Of a DNA stretch of 64,000 nt, positions 16,522-24,872 are shown one piece after another. The translations under genes and the position numbers were made by a program. The DNA is from DATFXM01 sp035315885. GTDB taxonomy: Bacteria > Acidobacteriota > Blastocatellia > UBA7656. Position 1 is the stretch's first letter. Every line of letters starts with the position of its first letter. Under the pieces are notes generated by a model. The model was given only the letters and a program-made list of their open reading frames with translations. It was not told where the DNA came from and did no database searches. The stretch is taken from positions 34,579 through 98,578 of the forward strand of contig DATFXM010000140.1 in assembly GCA_035315885.1 (NCBI GenBank), read 5' to 3'.

Positions 16522-18480
16522 ATGGAGGACACTTCTGATCCCGGGCGCAAGGACGGAGTCGCGAAGCCAAAAGGCTCGAGGAGGACATTCCTCGCGCGCG
16601 CCCTTACCGGCGTGGGAGCCACGGCGCTCACCGCAGTGAGCAAACGAGCAGCGTACGGCGCCGATGCCCCGGATGGCAGATCGATAAAGATCCCGGACGA
16701 ATTCGCTCAGGCGTCGAAGACTGCGGGCACCAAGGCCAGCTTCCCAATGACCGGGGCACAGGTGTTCGCCCGAGTCTGTAAGGAAGAAGGTCTGGCGGCG
16801 CTTTTCTGTTGTCCTGGAAACTACAACATCCAGAATGCGATCGCGGTCGAGGGAATACCGACTTATTCCGGGCGCAACGAAGGAGCGATGTGTCATGCCG
16901 CTGACGCGTTCACCAGGGTGACTGGTGAAGTAGCGGCGACTTCCGGCACTGAGGGCCCGGGCTTTGCCAACATGATTTGCGCAATCGCCGCCGCGAACGC
17001 GGCGCGGTCGCCGGTGCTGGTCCTCGCCAGCAACATGTCGATCAACAACGAAGACACGGAAGCCGGCATTCAACTGATGTATCAGCAGCCGCTGACCGAC
17101 GGCATCAAGAAATATGGGAAGCGGTTAATCACTCCCAAGCGAATTCACGAGTACGCCGGATATGCCTTCCGCCAACTTCGATCGGGTATTCCTCGGCCGG
17201 TGCACATCGACTTTCCGAGTGAGGTCTATCGCGCAAACTTCAAGACATCAGGCGACCTCGATTACTTCTACGATCAGTCCAAGTATCGCACTGTGTCAAA
17301 GCCGTACCCGGCTCCAAAGGATATCAGCGCCGCAGTCGAGCTGCTGAAGCAGGCTCGGCGTCCGATCATCGTTTCCAGCAATGGAGTCTTCTATAACCGC
17401 GCGTGGGAACCGATGAAAGCGCTTGCGGAGAAGGCGAACATTCCGGTCGTTGAGTCGGGTGCTATGAAGGGGCAATTCTCCGATGCGCATCCGTTGTCTG
17501 CGAATGCGGCGCCCTCGGCGCTGGCGAGCGCAGACGTCGTGGTGCTCGCCGGCCAGTACTGCATGCCCACCGCCGGCGAATTCGCTTTTGGCCCTGACGC
17601 AAAGTACATTCGAATCGACCCGTGTCCCGAAGACATCGGTCGCAACCTCCCAATAGATGTAGGTCTGGTTAGCTGCGAGAAGGCAGCTTTCGAAGCGCTT
17701 TGTGATGGGATGCCTGCGATGAAGCACGACGCATGGGTCGCGGAGATCGCGGCCGCCCGGCAGAAGTTCGAGGATGAGCTGGAGAGCTTTTACAAAGTCG
17801 GACTGACTTACGCCGACGCGGTTCATCCATCAGTCATCGCGAAGGAACTGAGCGACTTCATGTATCGCGGAAAGCTGCCCAAAGAGCAAACGACGTTTGT
17901 GTCCGGAGGGTACGGCATCGCGAGATATGTGCGTCGGTGGCTGCGGGGGTATCGTCCGGGTCAAATAATGAACGGCGCCTATCAGTATGGAGCGATAGGT
18001 CCGGACGTCGGCTACTCGTTCGGCGTTAGCGCGGCGGTGCAGAACGGCATCAGCATCCAGGCTCCGTACAAGGGCTCACCGGTTATCTGCGTGACGGGCG
18101 ACGCAGGTTTCGGCTACACCGCGATGGAAATCGAGACCCTCGCGAAGTATAGGATGCCGGTGATCGTAATCGTGTACAACAACAATGCGTGGGGTACGTG
18201 GACTGGCAATCGCCGGAATCCAGTGACGCTTAGCATTCACTTGTTTCAGGAGAATCTTCGATACGATAAGATCGCCGAGGCGTTGGGGGCGAACGGTGAG
18301 TACGTCACCAAGCCCGGCGACTTCCGGCCGGCGCTGGAGCGCTGTTATCAAATTGCGGCCAAGGAAAGCCGGCCGTCGGTCATAAATTGCCAGGCCAGAA
18401 AAGAATTCTGGATTAAGGAAGAGTATCCGCCGGGATTTCTTGGCACCGTCGAGCCCGGTTGCATGTCGTACTACCACTAA
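16522..18480 (+). CDS. Tat-exported thiamine-diphosphate enzyme of the acetolactate synthase/oxalyl-CoA decarboxylase fold
   Basis: A 652-residue protein with a twin-arginine signal (SRRTFLARALTGVGATAL, R20-R21, cleaved near residue 47). The ThDP fold is complete: activating Glu120 in GRNEGAMCHAADAF, TEGPGFANM, a central domain (PIIVSSNGVFYNRAW ... VVVLAGQYC) and the cofactor motif GDAGF (D527) with NNN (553-555) 26 residues later. Such enzymes cleave or join carbon bonds next to a carbonyl and are normally cytoplasmic. Tat export of a pre-folded, cofactor-loaded form to the periplasm is unusual. It is followed by a small protein, a cytochrome c and a PQQ-cytochrome dehydrogenase, which suggests an oxidative periplasmic pathway. 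The substrate is unknown. Confidence 0.88.
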   Translation: MEDTSDPGRKDGVAKPKGSRRTFLARALTGVGATALTAVSKRAAYGADAPDGRSIKIPDEFAQASKTAGTKASFPMTGAQVFARVCKEEGLAALFCCPGNYNIQNAIAVEGIPTYSGRNEGAMCHAADAFTRVTGEVAATSGTEGPGFANMICAIAAANAARSPVLVLASNMSINNEDTEAGIQLMYQQPLTDGIKKYGKRLITPKRIHEYAGYAFRQLRSGIPRPVHIDFPSEVYRANFKTSGDLDYFYDQSKYRTVSKPYPAPKDISAAVELLKQARRPIIVSSNGVFYNRAWEPMKALAEKANIPVVESGAMKGQFSDAHPLSANAAPSALASADVVVLAGQYCMPTAGEFAFGPDAKYIRIDPCPEDIGRNLPIDVGLVSCEKAAFEALCDGMPAMKHDAWVAEIAAARQKFEDELESFYKVGLTYADAVHPSVIAKELSDFMYRGKLPKEQTTFVSGGYGIARYVRRWLRGYRPGQIMNGAYQYGAIGPDVGYSFGVSAAVQNGISIQAPYKGSPVICVTGDAGFGYTAMEIETLAKYRMPVIVIVYNNNAWGTWTGNRRNPVTLSIHLFQENLRYDKIAEALGANGEYVTKPGDFRPALERCYQIAAKESRPSVINCQARKEFWIKEEYPPGFLGTVEPGCMSYYH

Positions 18481-18488
18481 CTGATGCG

Positions 18489-18950
18489 ATGGCCAAAGGC
18501 GCTATGAAGGTGGTCAGAAAGCAGCTCCAATATTACGCCGACCGCGGCATCTTTAGCGGCTTCACCGAGGCCCGAAACGGCTGTTTCACTTTTTCATGGC
18601 TGATCGGTCATCAGATGGAATTGAGAGTTGACACTGCCAGACACGTCTTGAAGTTCAGGCGGCTGCTCGAAGGTGTGCCTCCTGCTTCAAGGATGTACGC
18701 TGACTTGAAGAGCTTCATCCGGCAGCTCCACGATGCGAACCTGCCGGCGCATCGGCGCATCGATCGCAAGCGCGCAGAGGCGTCCTGTTCGAATCGAAAC
18801 GGTTTTGTTTCAGTTTCGCTGAGGGTCAAGAACAATCAGTACGCGTATGGGGCGCGACGCATAGTCAACCTGGTGCACGAGCTGTTCTTGCACTTGCGAC
18901 AGGCCTATCCGGAATACCTGGCGGAGAATTTCGATGTACCTCAGGAATAA
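18489..18950 (+). CDS. Conserved hypothetical protein in the redox cluster
   Basis: A 153-residue soluble protein beginning 9 bases after the ThDP-enzyme stop and overlapping the next cytochrome gene by 17 bases, so it is part of the operon. No signal peptide is visible. A central stretch QLQYYADRGIFSGFTEARNGCFTFSW and HLVDTARHVLKF-like residues are followed by NGFVSVSLRVKNNQYAYGARRIVNLVHELFLHLRQAYPEYLAENF. I do not recognise the family. The ATG at 18489 lacks a ribosome-binding site, and ATG 18504 is an alternative; translational coupling to the upstream stop is likely. It may be a cytoplasmic accessory factor for the exported enzymes. Confidence 0.7.
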   Translation: MAKGAMKVVRKQLQYYADRGIFSGFTEARNGCFTFSWLIGHQMELRVDTARHVLKFRRLLEGVPPASRMYADLKSFIRQLHDANLPAHRRIDRKRAEASCSNRNGFVSVSLRVKNNQYAYGARRIVNLVHELFLHLRQAYPEYLAENFDVPQE

Positions 18951-19389
18951 GGCTCATGATCGCGCGAGGGTTGTTGTCGCGTCGGTATGCGTTCTCGCCG
19001 GGCTTTTCATGTTTTCGAGCCGCCGAGCCGAGGCGCACAGGGAAGAGCAGAGTTCCGCGGTTGAAGCGCGAAAGCTCAAGAACCCGTTGACCGGGGATGC
19101 AGCTACTGTAGAGGCCGGAAAGAAGATCTATCAACGAAACTGCGCCGGTTGTCACGGGCCCGGCGGCAAGGGCGACGGCAGCATGGCGCTGTCGGGAGGT
19201 ACTCCATCAGATCTGACCGACGATGTTTGGGATCATGGCTCGACCGATGGCGAGATCTTCATGGTGATACGCGATGGCGTCTCGAGCGACATGCTCGCGT
19301 ACAAGGGCAAGCTTACCGATGAGCAGATATGGCAAGTTATAACGTTCATAAGAAGTATCGGGCCCAAGTCGAATGACAATAAGCTGTGA
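18934..19389 (+). CDS. Exported monoheme cytochrome c
   Basis: A 151-residue protein with GGAG before the ATG, itself inside the end of the upstream gene. A signal or anchor helix (residues ~11-27) precedes the mature domain. The heme-c attachment site is CAGCH (C70, C73, H74) in the context KIYQRNCAGCHGPGGKGDGSMA. The likely methionine ligand is in GVSSDMLAYKGKLTDEQIWQVITFIRSI, the standard C-terminal helix of class I cytochromes. It should carry electrons in the periplasm from the neighbouring dehydrogenase to a terminal oxidase. Its position between the ThDP enzyme and the PQQ enzyme suggests it serves both. Confidence 0.9.
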   Translation: MYLRNKAHDRARVVVASVCVLAGLFMFSSRRAEAHREEQSSAVEARKLKNPLTGDAATVEAGKKIYQRNCAGCHGPGGKGDGSMALSGGTPSDLTDDVWDHGSTDGEIFMVIRDGVSSDMLAYKGKLTDEQIWQVITFIRSIGPKSNDNKL

Positions 19390-19420
19390 CCGGGCGTAAC
19401 GTAAGCTCTTTCTGAACGGG

Positions 19421-21325
19421 ATGAGAAGAAACGAAGGCACATTCAACGGGACAACGCCCACGATGGTGCTGCGGTTCCTCTTCTGCGCGTGGGTCTGCGG
19501 ATCGATGTGCGCATTGATCTGCGGCTCTTCCAAAATCGTTGGTGCGTCGCGTCAAGACTCGGGCACCTCGGCGGAGGGAGCAGGTCTGTACCAGGAGAAG
19601 TGCGCCGTCTGTCATGACAATCCTCAGGATCGAGTTCCACCTTTGTTCCTGATTAAGAGACGCTCCGCGGAGGATGTGATTCAGACGCTCACCACTGGTG
19701 CAATGAGACAGCAGGCATCGGGACTCAACTCCAGCCAGATTCGTGCGCTGGCTGTTTACCTGACCGGAAAACAGCCGGGCACCGCCTCAGCCGTAAATGT
19801 GGCGGCGAACCTCTGCAAAGCAAACTCGCGGCCGGTCGATCTAAAAGGTCCGATATGGAATGGCTGGGGTCGTGACCTGGATAACTCTCGCTTCCAGCCC
19901 AAGCCGGGAATCGCGGCAGATGATGTTCCGAAGCTCAAAGTGAAGTGGGCGTTTGCGCATCCCGGCCCGATGGCAACAGGTCAACCTGTAATCATCGGAG
20001 ACCGACTCTACGTTACAACAGAGATCGGAGTCATCTACTGTCTGGATGCTCGAACCGGGTGCACGTACTGGACTGCGAACGCCGGCGGCGAAGTACGAAC
20101 CGCGATCAGCGTTGGACCGCTGCCGCACGGTGCGCCGGCAAAATTCGCTGCGTACTTTGGCGATGAGAAGTCGAACATTCACGCTGTCGATGCCGAGACG
20201 GGCAGGCCTCTATGGAAGACGAAGGTCGAGGATCATCTTCTGTCCCGAATCACCGGCTCCCCGCTTCTTTATGGCGATCGTATCTATGCGCCGGTTTCTT
20301 CCTTCGAAGAAACCGCCGGCCGCGACGCCAAGTATGAATGCTGCAAATTCCGCGGAAGTCTGGTCGCTCTGGATGCGTGCAACGGCAAGATCATCTGGAA
20401 GAGTTACTCGGTGCAGGAGCCGCCGAAGCCCTTCAAAAAGAATTCCTCAGGAACGCAGATGTACGGTCCGGCGGGCGGCGCGATCTGGTCTGCCCCGACG
20501 CTCGATCTAAAACGCAAGGCAATCTACGTCGGAACTGGCAACTCCTACACCGATGTGCCGACCGGACATTCCGACTCGATCATCGCGTTCGACATGGACA
20601 CCGGCGCTATCAAGTGGGTGAATCAGGTCACTCCCAAAGACAACTTTCTTGTAGGCTGTCGTCAACCGGGTGTCGGCAACTGCCCGGAGAATGCCGGCCC
20701 CGATTACGATTTCGGCAGTTCGCCAATGTTACGAACGTTGGTGGGTGGCAAGCAGATTCTGATTGTGGGGCAGAAGTCCGGAGTCGTTTACGCTCTCGAT
20801 CCGGACAATGGCGGCAAGAAGCTGTGGGAGACCCGCATCGGTAACGGAGGCGCGCTGGGCGGCATTGAGTGGGGCTTCGCCGCTGATGAACAGAATGTGT
20901 ACGTCCCGGTTGCGGACGTAGGCGGACCGCCCGATAAGCGACGACCGGGAATCAGCGCGCTAAAAATCGCAACCGGAGAGATCCTGTGGCAGAAGCCTGC
21001 TCCCGAAGCGCGTTGTTCCTGGGGTACGGGCCGATGCTACAACTCGCAATCGGCCGCGGCGACAGCGATTCCAGGCGTAGTCTTCTCTGGTGCACTGGAC
21101 GGTCATCTGCGAGCCTATCGGGTGACGGATGGTGCGGTAATATGGGACTTTGATACGGCGGCGGTATCGTATTCGGCGGTCAACGGCTATCCGGCAAAAG
21201 GAGGAGCGCTGGACGGCGGCGGTCCGGTGATTGCTAATGGAGTGCTCTACGTGAATTCGGGTTACGGGAGGCTGATCGGTCAACCCGGCAATTTGTTGTT
21301 GGCTTTTACCGTTGATGGGCAGTGA
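19421..21325 (+). CDS. PQQ-dependent dehydrogenase with N-terminal cytochrome c domain (PVA-dehydrogenase-like)
   Basis: A 634-residue exported protein. A hydrophobic signal segment (residues ~15-36) leads to a cytochrome c domain with CAVCH (C61, C64, H65) and SSQIRALAVYLTGK. A beta-propeller of PQQ repeats fills the remainder: GWGRDLDNSRFQP, LYVTTEIGVIYCLDARTG, IHAVDAETGRPLWKTKV, LVALDACNGKIIWKS, IIAFDMDTGAIKWV, VYALDPDNGGKKLWET and ALKIATGEILWQ. The order cytochrome-then-propeller matches polyvinyl-alcohol dehydrogenases, whereas quinohemoprotein alcohol dehydrogenases carry the heme domain at the C-terminus. It should oxidise an alcohol or polymer in the periplasm and pass electrons to cytochrome c. 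A start at 19463 is possible. Confidence 0.88.
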   Translation: MRRNEGTFNGTTPTMVLRFLFCAWVCGSMCALICGSSKIVGASRQDSGTSAEGAGLYQEKCAVCHDNPQDRVPPLFLIKRRSAEDVIQTLTTGAMRQQASGLNSSQIRALAVYLTGKQPGTASAVNVAANLCKANSRPVDLKGPIWNGWGRDLDNSRFQPKPGIAADDVPKLKVKWAFAHPGPMATGQPVIIGDRLYVTTEIGVIYCLDARTGCTYWTANAGGEVRTAISVGPLPHGAPAKFAAYFGDEKSNIHAVDAETGRPLWKTKVEDHLLSRITGSPLLYGDRIYAPVSSFEETAGRDAKYECCKFRGSLVALDACNGKIIWKSYSVQEPPKPFKKNSSGTQMYGPAGGAIWSAPTLDLKRKAIYVGTGNSYTDVPTGHSDSIIAFDMDTGAIKWVNQVTPKDNFLVGCRQPGVGNCPENAGPDYDFGSSPMLRTLVGGKQILIVGQKSGVVYALDPDNGGKKLWETRIGNGGALGGIEWGFAADEQNVYVPVADVGGPPDKRRPGISALKIATGEILWQKPAPEARCSWGTGRCYNSQSAAATAIPGVVFSGALDGHLRAYRVTDGAVIWDFDTAAVSYSAVNGYPAKGGALDGGGPVIANGVLYVNSGYGRLIGQPGNLLLAFTVDGQ

Positions 21326-21361
21326 TTCAATAACGCTTCAATGACCTCAGGAGGTCCGGCT

Positions 21362-22687
21362 ATGAAACGCGCACTCGGCTTTGGCCTGTTCATCGGTTGT
21401 CTTTCTTTAGTACTGTTCGCGTGGCCCGGTTCGAGCCAGGCGATCGAAGACCCGCACGGCGTCACCTTCACAAAAGACGTCGCGCCGATCATTCAAAAGA
21501 ACTGCCAGGTCTGCCATCGACCCGGAGAGGTCGCCCCCATGTCTCTGCTGTCCTACAAGGAGACACGGCCGTGGGTCAGGGCCATTCGCGAGAAAGTTGC
21601 GTCGCGAGAAATGCCCCCGTGGTTTGCGGATCCGAAGTTCGGTGAGTTCTCGAACGACTGCAGGCTCTCGCAAAAGGAGATCGATACCATCGTGGCGTGG
21701 GCTGACGGCGGAGCGAAGGAGGGCAACCCTGCGGACCTGGCTCCGAACCCCAAATTCACCGAAGGATGGCAAATCGGAAAACCCGACGTCGTTCTTTCAA
21801 TGACTCAGGAGTTCGCCGTTCCCACCGAAGGCACGATCAATTATAAGTACTTCGCCATACCTACGAATTTCACCGAGGATAAATATGTTCAGTTCGCAGA
21901 AGTCCGAGCCGGAGACCGCGCGCATGTTCACCACGTCATAGTCAGCGTTCAGTACCCGGGTGAAGGACAGTTGCCGGCCGCGGGAGAAATCTCGCCGGCG
22001 GCTCTTGCGTCAATTCGACAGCGTCTCGCCGGAGGGCAGGGGCGCAGCGCCGAGGAATCGGACGGCCGAGTCGTAGGTTGGGCTCCCGGCGAAGCGCCTT
22101 TGATGTTGAGACCCGGTCAGGCAAAACTCGTGAAGAAGGGGTCGGTGCTTATCCTTCAGGTGCACTACACTACGAATGGCCAGCCCGGTAGAGATCGGAC
22201 CAGCGCTGGATTCATATTCTCCAAAGCGCCAGTCGAGAAGCGCGTGATTACTGCGGGGGCTGTCGCGCATAACCTGGTTATTCCGCCCGGCGATCCGAAC
22301 TACGAATCTACCGCGACCTTCGCGTTCAAAGACGACAGTCACATTGAAAGCCTGCATCCGCACATGCATCTGCGCGGGAAAGATTTTCTCTACCGGCTCG
22401 TCTATCCGGACGGGACTTCGAAGGTATTGCTTTCGGTGCCGCGCTTCGATTTCGGATGGCAATTGACTTACTTTTTGAAAGAGCCGATCGCCGCGCCGAA
22501 AGGTAGCCGGCTCGAGGTGATCGCCCATCACGACAACTCGACCAAGAACAAATTCAACCCGGACCCAACGAAGGAGGTTCGTTGGGGCGAACAGACGTGG
22601 GACGAAATGATGATCGGGTATCTGGATTACACCGTCGACAAACAGGACTTGCGACGGGCGACACCCGAAGCAAAGGCCGGCAGGTAA
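21362..22687 (+). CDS. Exported cytochrome c / copper type II monooxygenase-like protein, copy 1
   Basis: AGGAGG precedes ATG 21362, followed by a signal peptide (residues 1-28). The 441-residue protein has a heme-c-like site CQVCH (C48, C51, H52) in KDVAPIIQKNCQVCHRPGEVAPM. A C-terminal region resembles copper type II ascorbate-dependent monooxygenases: AHVHHVIVSVQ (paired histidines), LHPHMHLRGKDF (HxH) and EVIAHHDNSTKN...EMMIGY (possible Met ligand). Such two-copper folds hydroxylate C-H bonds, but here the electron donor could be the attached heme. It ends 20 bases before a paralogue with the same domain order. Likely periplasmic, working with the upstream PQQ enzyme. Confidence 0.85.
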   Translation: MKRALGFGLFIGCLSLVLFAWPGSSQAIEDPHGVTFTKDVAPIIQKNCQVCHRPGEVAPMSLLSYKETRPWVRAIREKVASREMPPWFADPKFGEFSNDCRLSQKEIDTIVAWADGGAKEGNPADLAPNPKFTEGWQIGKPDVVLSMTQEFAVPTEGTINYKYFAIPTNFTEDKYVQFAEVRAGDRAHVHHVIVSVQYPGEGQLPAAGEISPAALASIRQRLAGGQGRSAEESDGRVVGWAPGEAPLMLRPGQAKLVKKGSVLILQVHYTTNGQPGRDRTSAGFIFSKAPVEKRVITAGAVAHNLVIPPGDPNYESTATFAFKDDSHIESLHPHMHLRGKDFLYRLVYPDGTSKVLLSVPRFDFGWQLTYFLKEPIAAPKGSRLEVIAHHDNSTKNKFNPDPTKEVRWGEQTWDEMMIGYLDYTVDKQDLRRATPEAKAGR

Positions 22688-22707
22688 GCGGCACAAGGAG
22701 GACGGTC

Positions 22708-24141
22708 ATGAAGCGCGTATTCGTCATCATGATCCTGATGGTTGCGGCGCCCGCAGCGTTCGTCTCGAGAACCAACGAGGCTGCCAGCGTGACCTTTACA
22801 AAAGACGTTGCGCCGATCGTGTTCAACAAATGCGCGAGTTGTCACCGCCCGGGAGAGGTTGCTCCGATGCCGCTGACCTCGTACAAGGAAGTCCGCCCGT
22901 GGAGCAAGGCCATCAAGGAGGCGGTCATTCAGCACGCGATGCCGCCGTGGTTCGCCGATCCGCAAACTTCGACTCTCAAGTTCAGCAATGATCGGCGGCT
23001 CTCACAGCAGGAGATCGATACGATCGTCGCCTGGGTTGATGCGGGATCTCCAAAGGGAGAGGAGAAGGATCTTCCGTCGATGCCTTCGTACACTCCGGGT
23101 TGGACGTTCGGCGAGCCTGACGTGATCATTGAGATGCCCATCGAATTCCAGATACCAGCAGAGGGCGAACTGCCCATGCAGAACTTCTATACCCCGGTGC
23201 CTTTCAACGAAGAACGTTGGGTCGAAAAAGTGGAGCTGCGTCCGGGCAACCCGGCGGTGGTGCATCATTCGATCGCCAACGTCGTCAAACTGCCTGAAGG
23301 GGCAACGATCGTAGACGGGCGAGCGGTAAAGGACGGCAAGCCCGTCGGCCAACTCAATCGTCAGGATGTGCGCGACACAAGCGCGTTGAGCGAGACCGCC
23401 TCGCGCGAGGTCTTCCTGAGCCAGGATTCATTCACCCGCGCGGGCGCGTTCAAACTAGTTGGTCAAGCGCCTGGAAAAGGCTTCGAGAGCCATTATCCCG
23501 GGACTGCCAAACGCATACCGCCGGGCACGTACATTCAATTCAACATGCACTACCAGGTGAGCGGACGTCCGGAGAAGGATCGCTCGATGCTCGGCCTATG
23601 GTTCGCGAAGCGGCCGGTCACGCACGAGGTTCTTACAAAGGGCGTTACCGATACGCTGTTCATCGGCGGCAAGGAATTGAGCGAGGTCAGGGTCATCAAC
23701 GGCAAAGAGGCCAAGGTGCGAGGTAAGATCCCGAATATTCCGCCCAACGCGGATAACTGGGAGATCAGCGGTGAAGTTGCGATCAAGGAGCCGATAACCC
23801 TGTATGCGTTTGCACCGCACATGCACCTGCGAGGCAAGGACATCAAATACACGCTCATTTTGCCGGACGGCAGGCGGCGAGTATTGCTGGATGTACCCAA
23901 GTTCGATTTCAACTGGCAGCTTCACTACGAGCTGACCGAGCCACTCAAGATTCCCGCGGGGAGTAAGATGGTTGCAGTCGCGCACTACGACAACTCGATC
24001 AAGAACAGGTACAATCCCGCGCCGCAGAAGGAGGTCTTCTGGAGCGAACAGAGTTGGGATGAGATGTTCATTCCGTGGTTCGAGTACACGATCGACAGCA
24101 AGTCGCTGAACGGCACTAACGCAACTGCAAGCAGGAAGTGA
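22708..24141 (+). CDS. Exported cytochrome c / copper type II monooxygenase-like protein, copy 2
   Basis: AAGGAGG sits 6 bases before ATG 22708; the frame is open upstream through the 3' end of copy 1. The 477-residue protein has a signal peptide (residues 1-22), CASCH in KDVAPIVFNKCASCHRPGEVAPM, paired histidines in AVVHHSIANVVKLPEG, and FAPHMHLRGKDIKYTLILP and AVAHYDNSIKNRYNP near the C-terminus. It is clearly a tandem paralogue of the preceding gene but ~35 residues longer, with an insert around residues 215-260 (DTSALSETASREVFLSQDSFTRAG) and another around 320-350. The divergence suggests two different substrates or a heterodimer. Confidence 0.85.
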   Translation: MKRVFVIMILMVAAPAAFVSRTNEAASVTFTKDVAPIVFNKCASCHRPGEVAPMPLTSYKEVRPWSKAIKEAVIQHAMPPWFADPQTSTLKFSNDRRLSQQEIDTIVAWVDAGSPKGEEKDLPSMPSYTPGWTFGEPDVIIEMPIEFQIPAEGELPMQNFYTPVPFNEERWVEKVELRPGNPAVVHHSIANVVKLPEGATIVDGRAVKDGKPVGQLNRQDVRDTSALSETASREVFLSQDSFTRAGAFKLVGQAPGKGFESHYPGTAKRIPPGTYIQFNMHYQVSGRPEKDRSMLGLWFAKRPVTHEVLTKGVTDTLFIGGKELSEVRVINGKEAKVRGKIPNIPPNADNWEISGEVAIKEPITLYAFAPHMHLRGKDIKYTLILPDGRRRVLLDVPKFDFNWQLHYELTEPLKIPAGSKMVAVAHYDNSIKNRYNPAPQKEVFWSEQSWDEMFIPWFEYTIDSKSLNGTNATASRK

Positions 24142-24191
24142 ATCCGCGCGTGAATCAGTTGATGAAGCGAAATGGGCACGAGTGAAAACGC

Positions 24192-24800
24192 GTGTATAAG
24201 AAGATTCTGTTATTGGTGCTTCTATTAAGTCAGCCGGTGTGGCAGGTGCCGGCGGCCAAGTCTTCTCAGAAACCTTCGCAACAACCTTCACAACAACCTC
24301 AGCAGCCACCTTCGCGGCCGACGCAGCCAGATGATCCGATGCCTCCGCCAAACCTCGACTACTTCATCGGCGCATGGTCTTTCGAATGGAATGTGCCGGA
24401 GTCACCACTTGGTCCTCCCGGCAAACTGAAGGGCACAGAGGTGTTCAGGAAAGATGCAAAGAGTGGTGCGTATGAAAGCGAGATAGTTGGAGAGGGGCCT
24501 GAGGGTTCGATCAAGGGACACGCGACTACGCGCTACAACGAAAAAGACAAAGTTGTGACGCGGTCCGAGACGGGTTTGTTTGGCATATCGTTGACGAAGG
24601 TTGGGCCGATTGGCGGCGATCTGGGTGGCTACTACACGATTTTTTGGGAGACGGCGCCTTTCAAGAGAGAAGGGAAGACGATCAAGCTGAAGGGTAAAAC
24701 GCTTATGTTGTCTCCGGCGAACTATAGGGTACAGGTTCAGATTTCGGTGGATGGCGGCCCATTCACTAACTTCGGCAACCCATGGTTTCATAAAGACTAG
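24192..24800 (+). CDS. Exported protein with Q/P-rich linker, unknown function
   Basis: A 202-residue protein starting at GTG 24192, with a signal peptide (residues 1-22). A low-complexity linker follows (PSQQPSQQPQQPPSRPTQPDDP, residues ~29-50). The folded part starts at PNLDYFIGAWSFEWNVPESPLGPPGKLKGTEVF and ends VQVQISVDGGPFTNFGNPWF. The 'YFIGAWSFEW..P...' opening is like DUF1579/THAP4-type lipocalin-like barrels, which bind small ligands, but I am not certain. It closes the redox cluster with a 50-bp gap and may be co-transcribed. Confidence 0.7.
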   Translation: MYKKILLLVLLLSQPVWQVPAAKSSQKPSQQPSQQPQQPPSRPTQPDDPMPPPNLDYFIGAWSFEWNVPESPLGPPGKLKGTEVFRKDAKSGAYESEIVGEGPEGSIKGHATTRYNEKDKVVTRSETGLFGISLTKVGPIGGDLGGYYTIFWETAPFKREGKTIKLKGKTLMLSPANYRVQVQISVDGGPFTNFGNPWFHKD

Positions 24801-24804
24801 TCCT

Positions 24805-24872
24805 TAGTGCTGAGTTCTGAGTAACCCCTTCGGGGTTGTTTCCCGGAACTCAGAACTCAGAACTCAGAACTC
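24805..24872. repeat. Compact inverted repeat at a convergent junction, entering a stop region
   Basis: Left arm 24805-24822 (TAGTGCTGAGTTCTGAGT), palindrome AACCCCTTCGGGGTT (24823-24837), right arm 24846-24872 (ACTCAGAACTCAGAACTCAGA). The right arm supplies the last codons (SSEF) and stop of the minus-strand amidohydrolase, so part of the repeat is translated. This is the shortest complete example of the heptamer-palindrome-heptamer design in the window. Confidence 0.85.
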
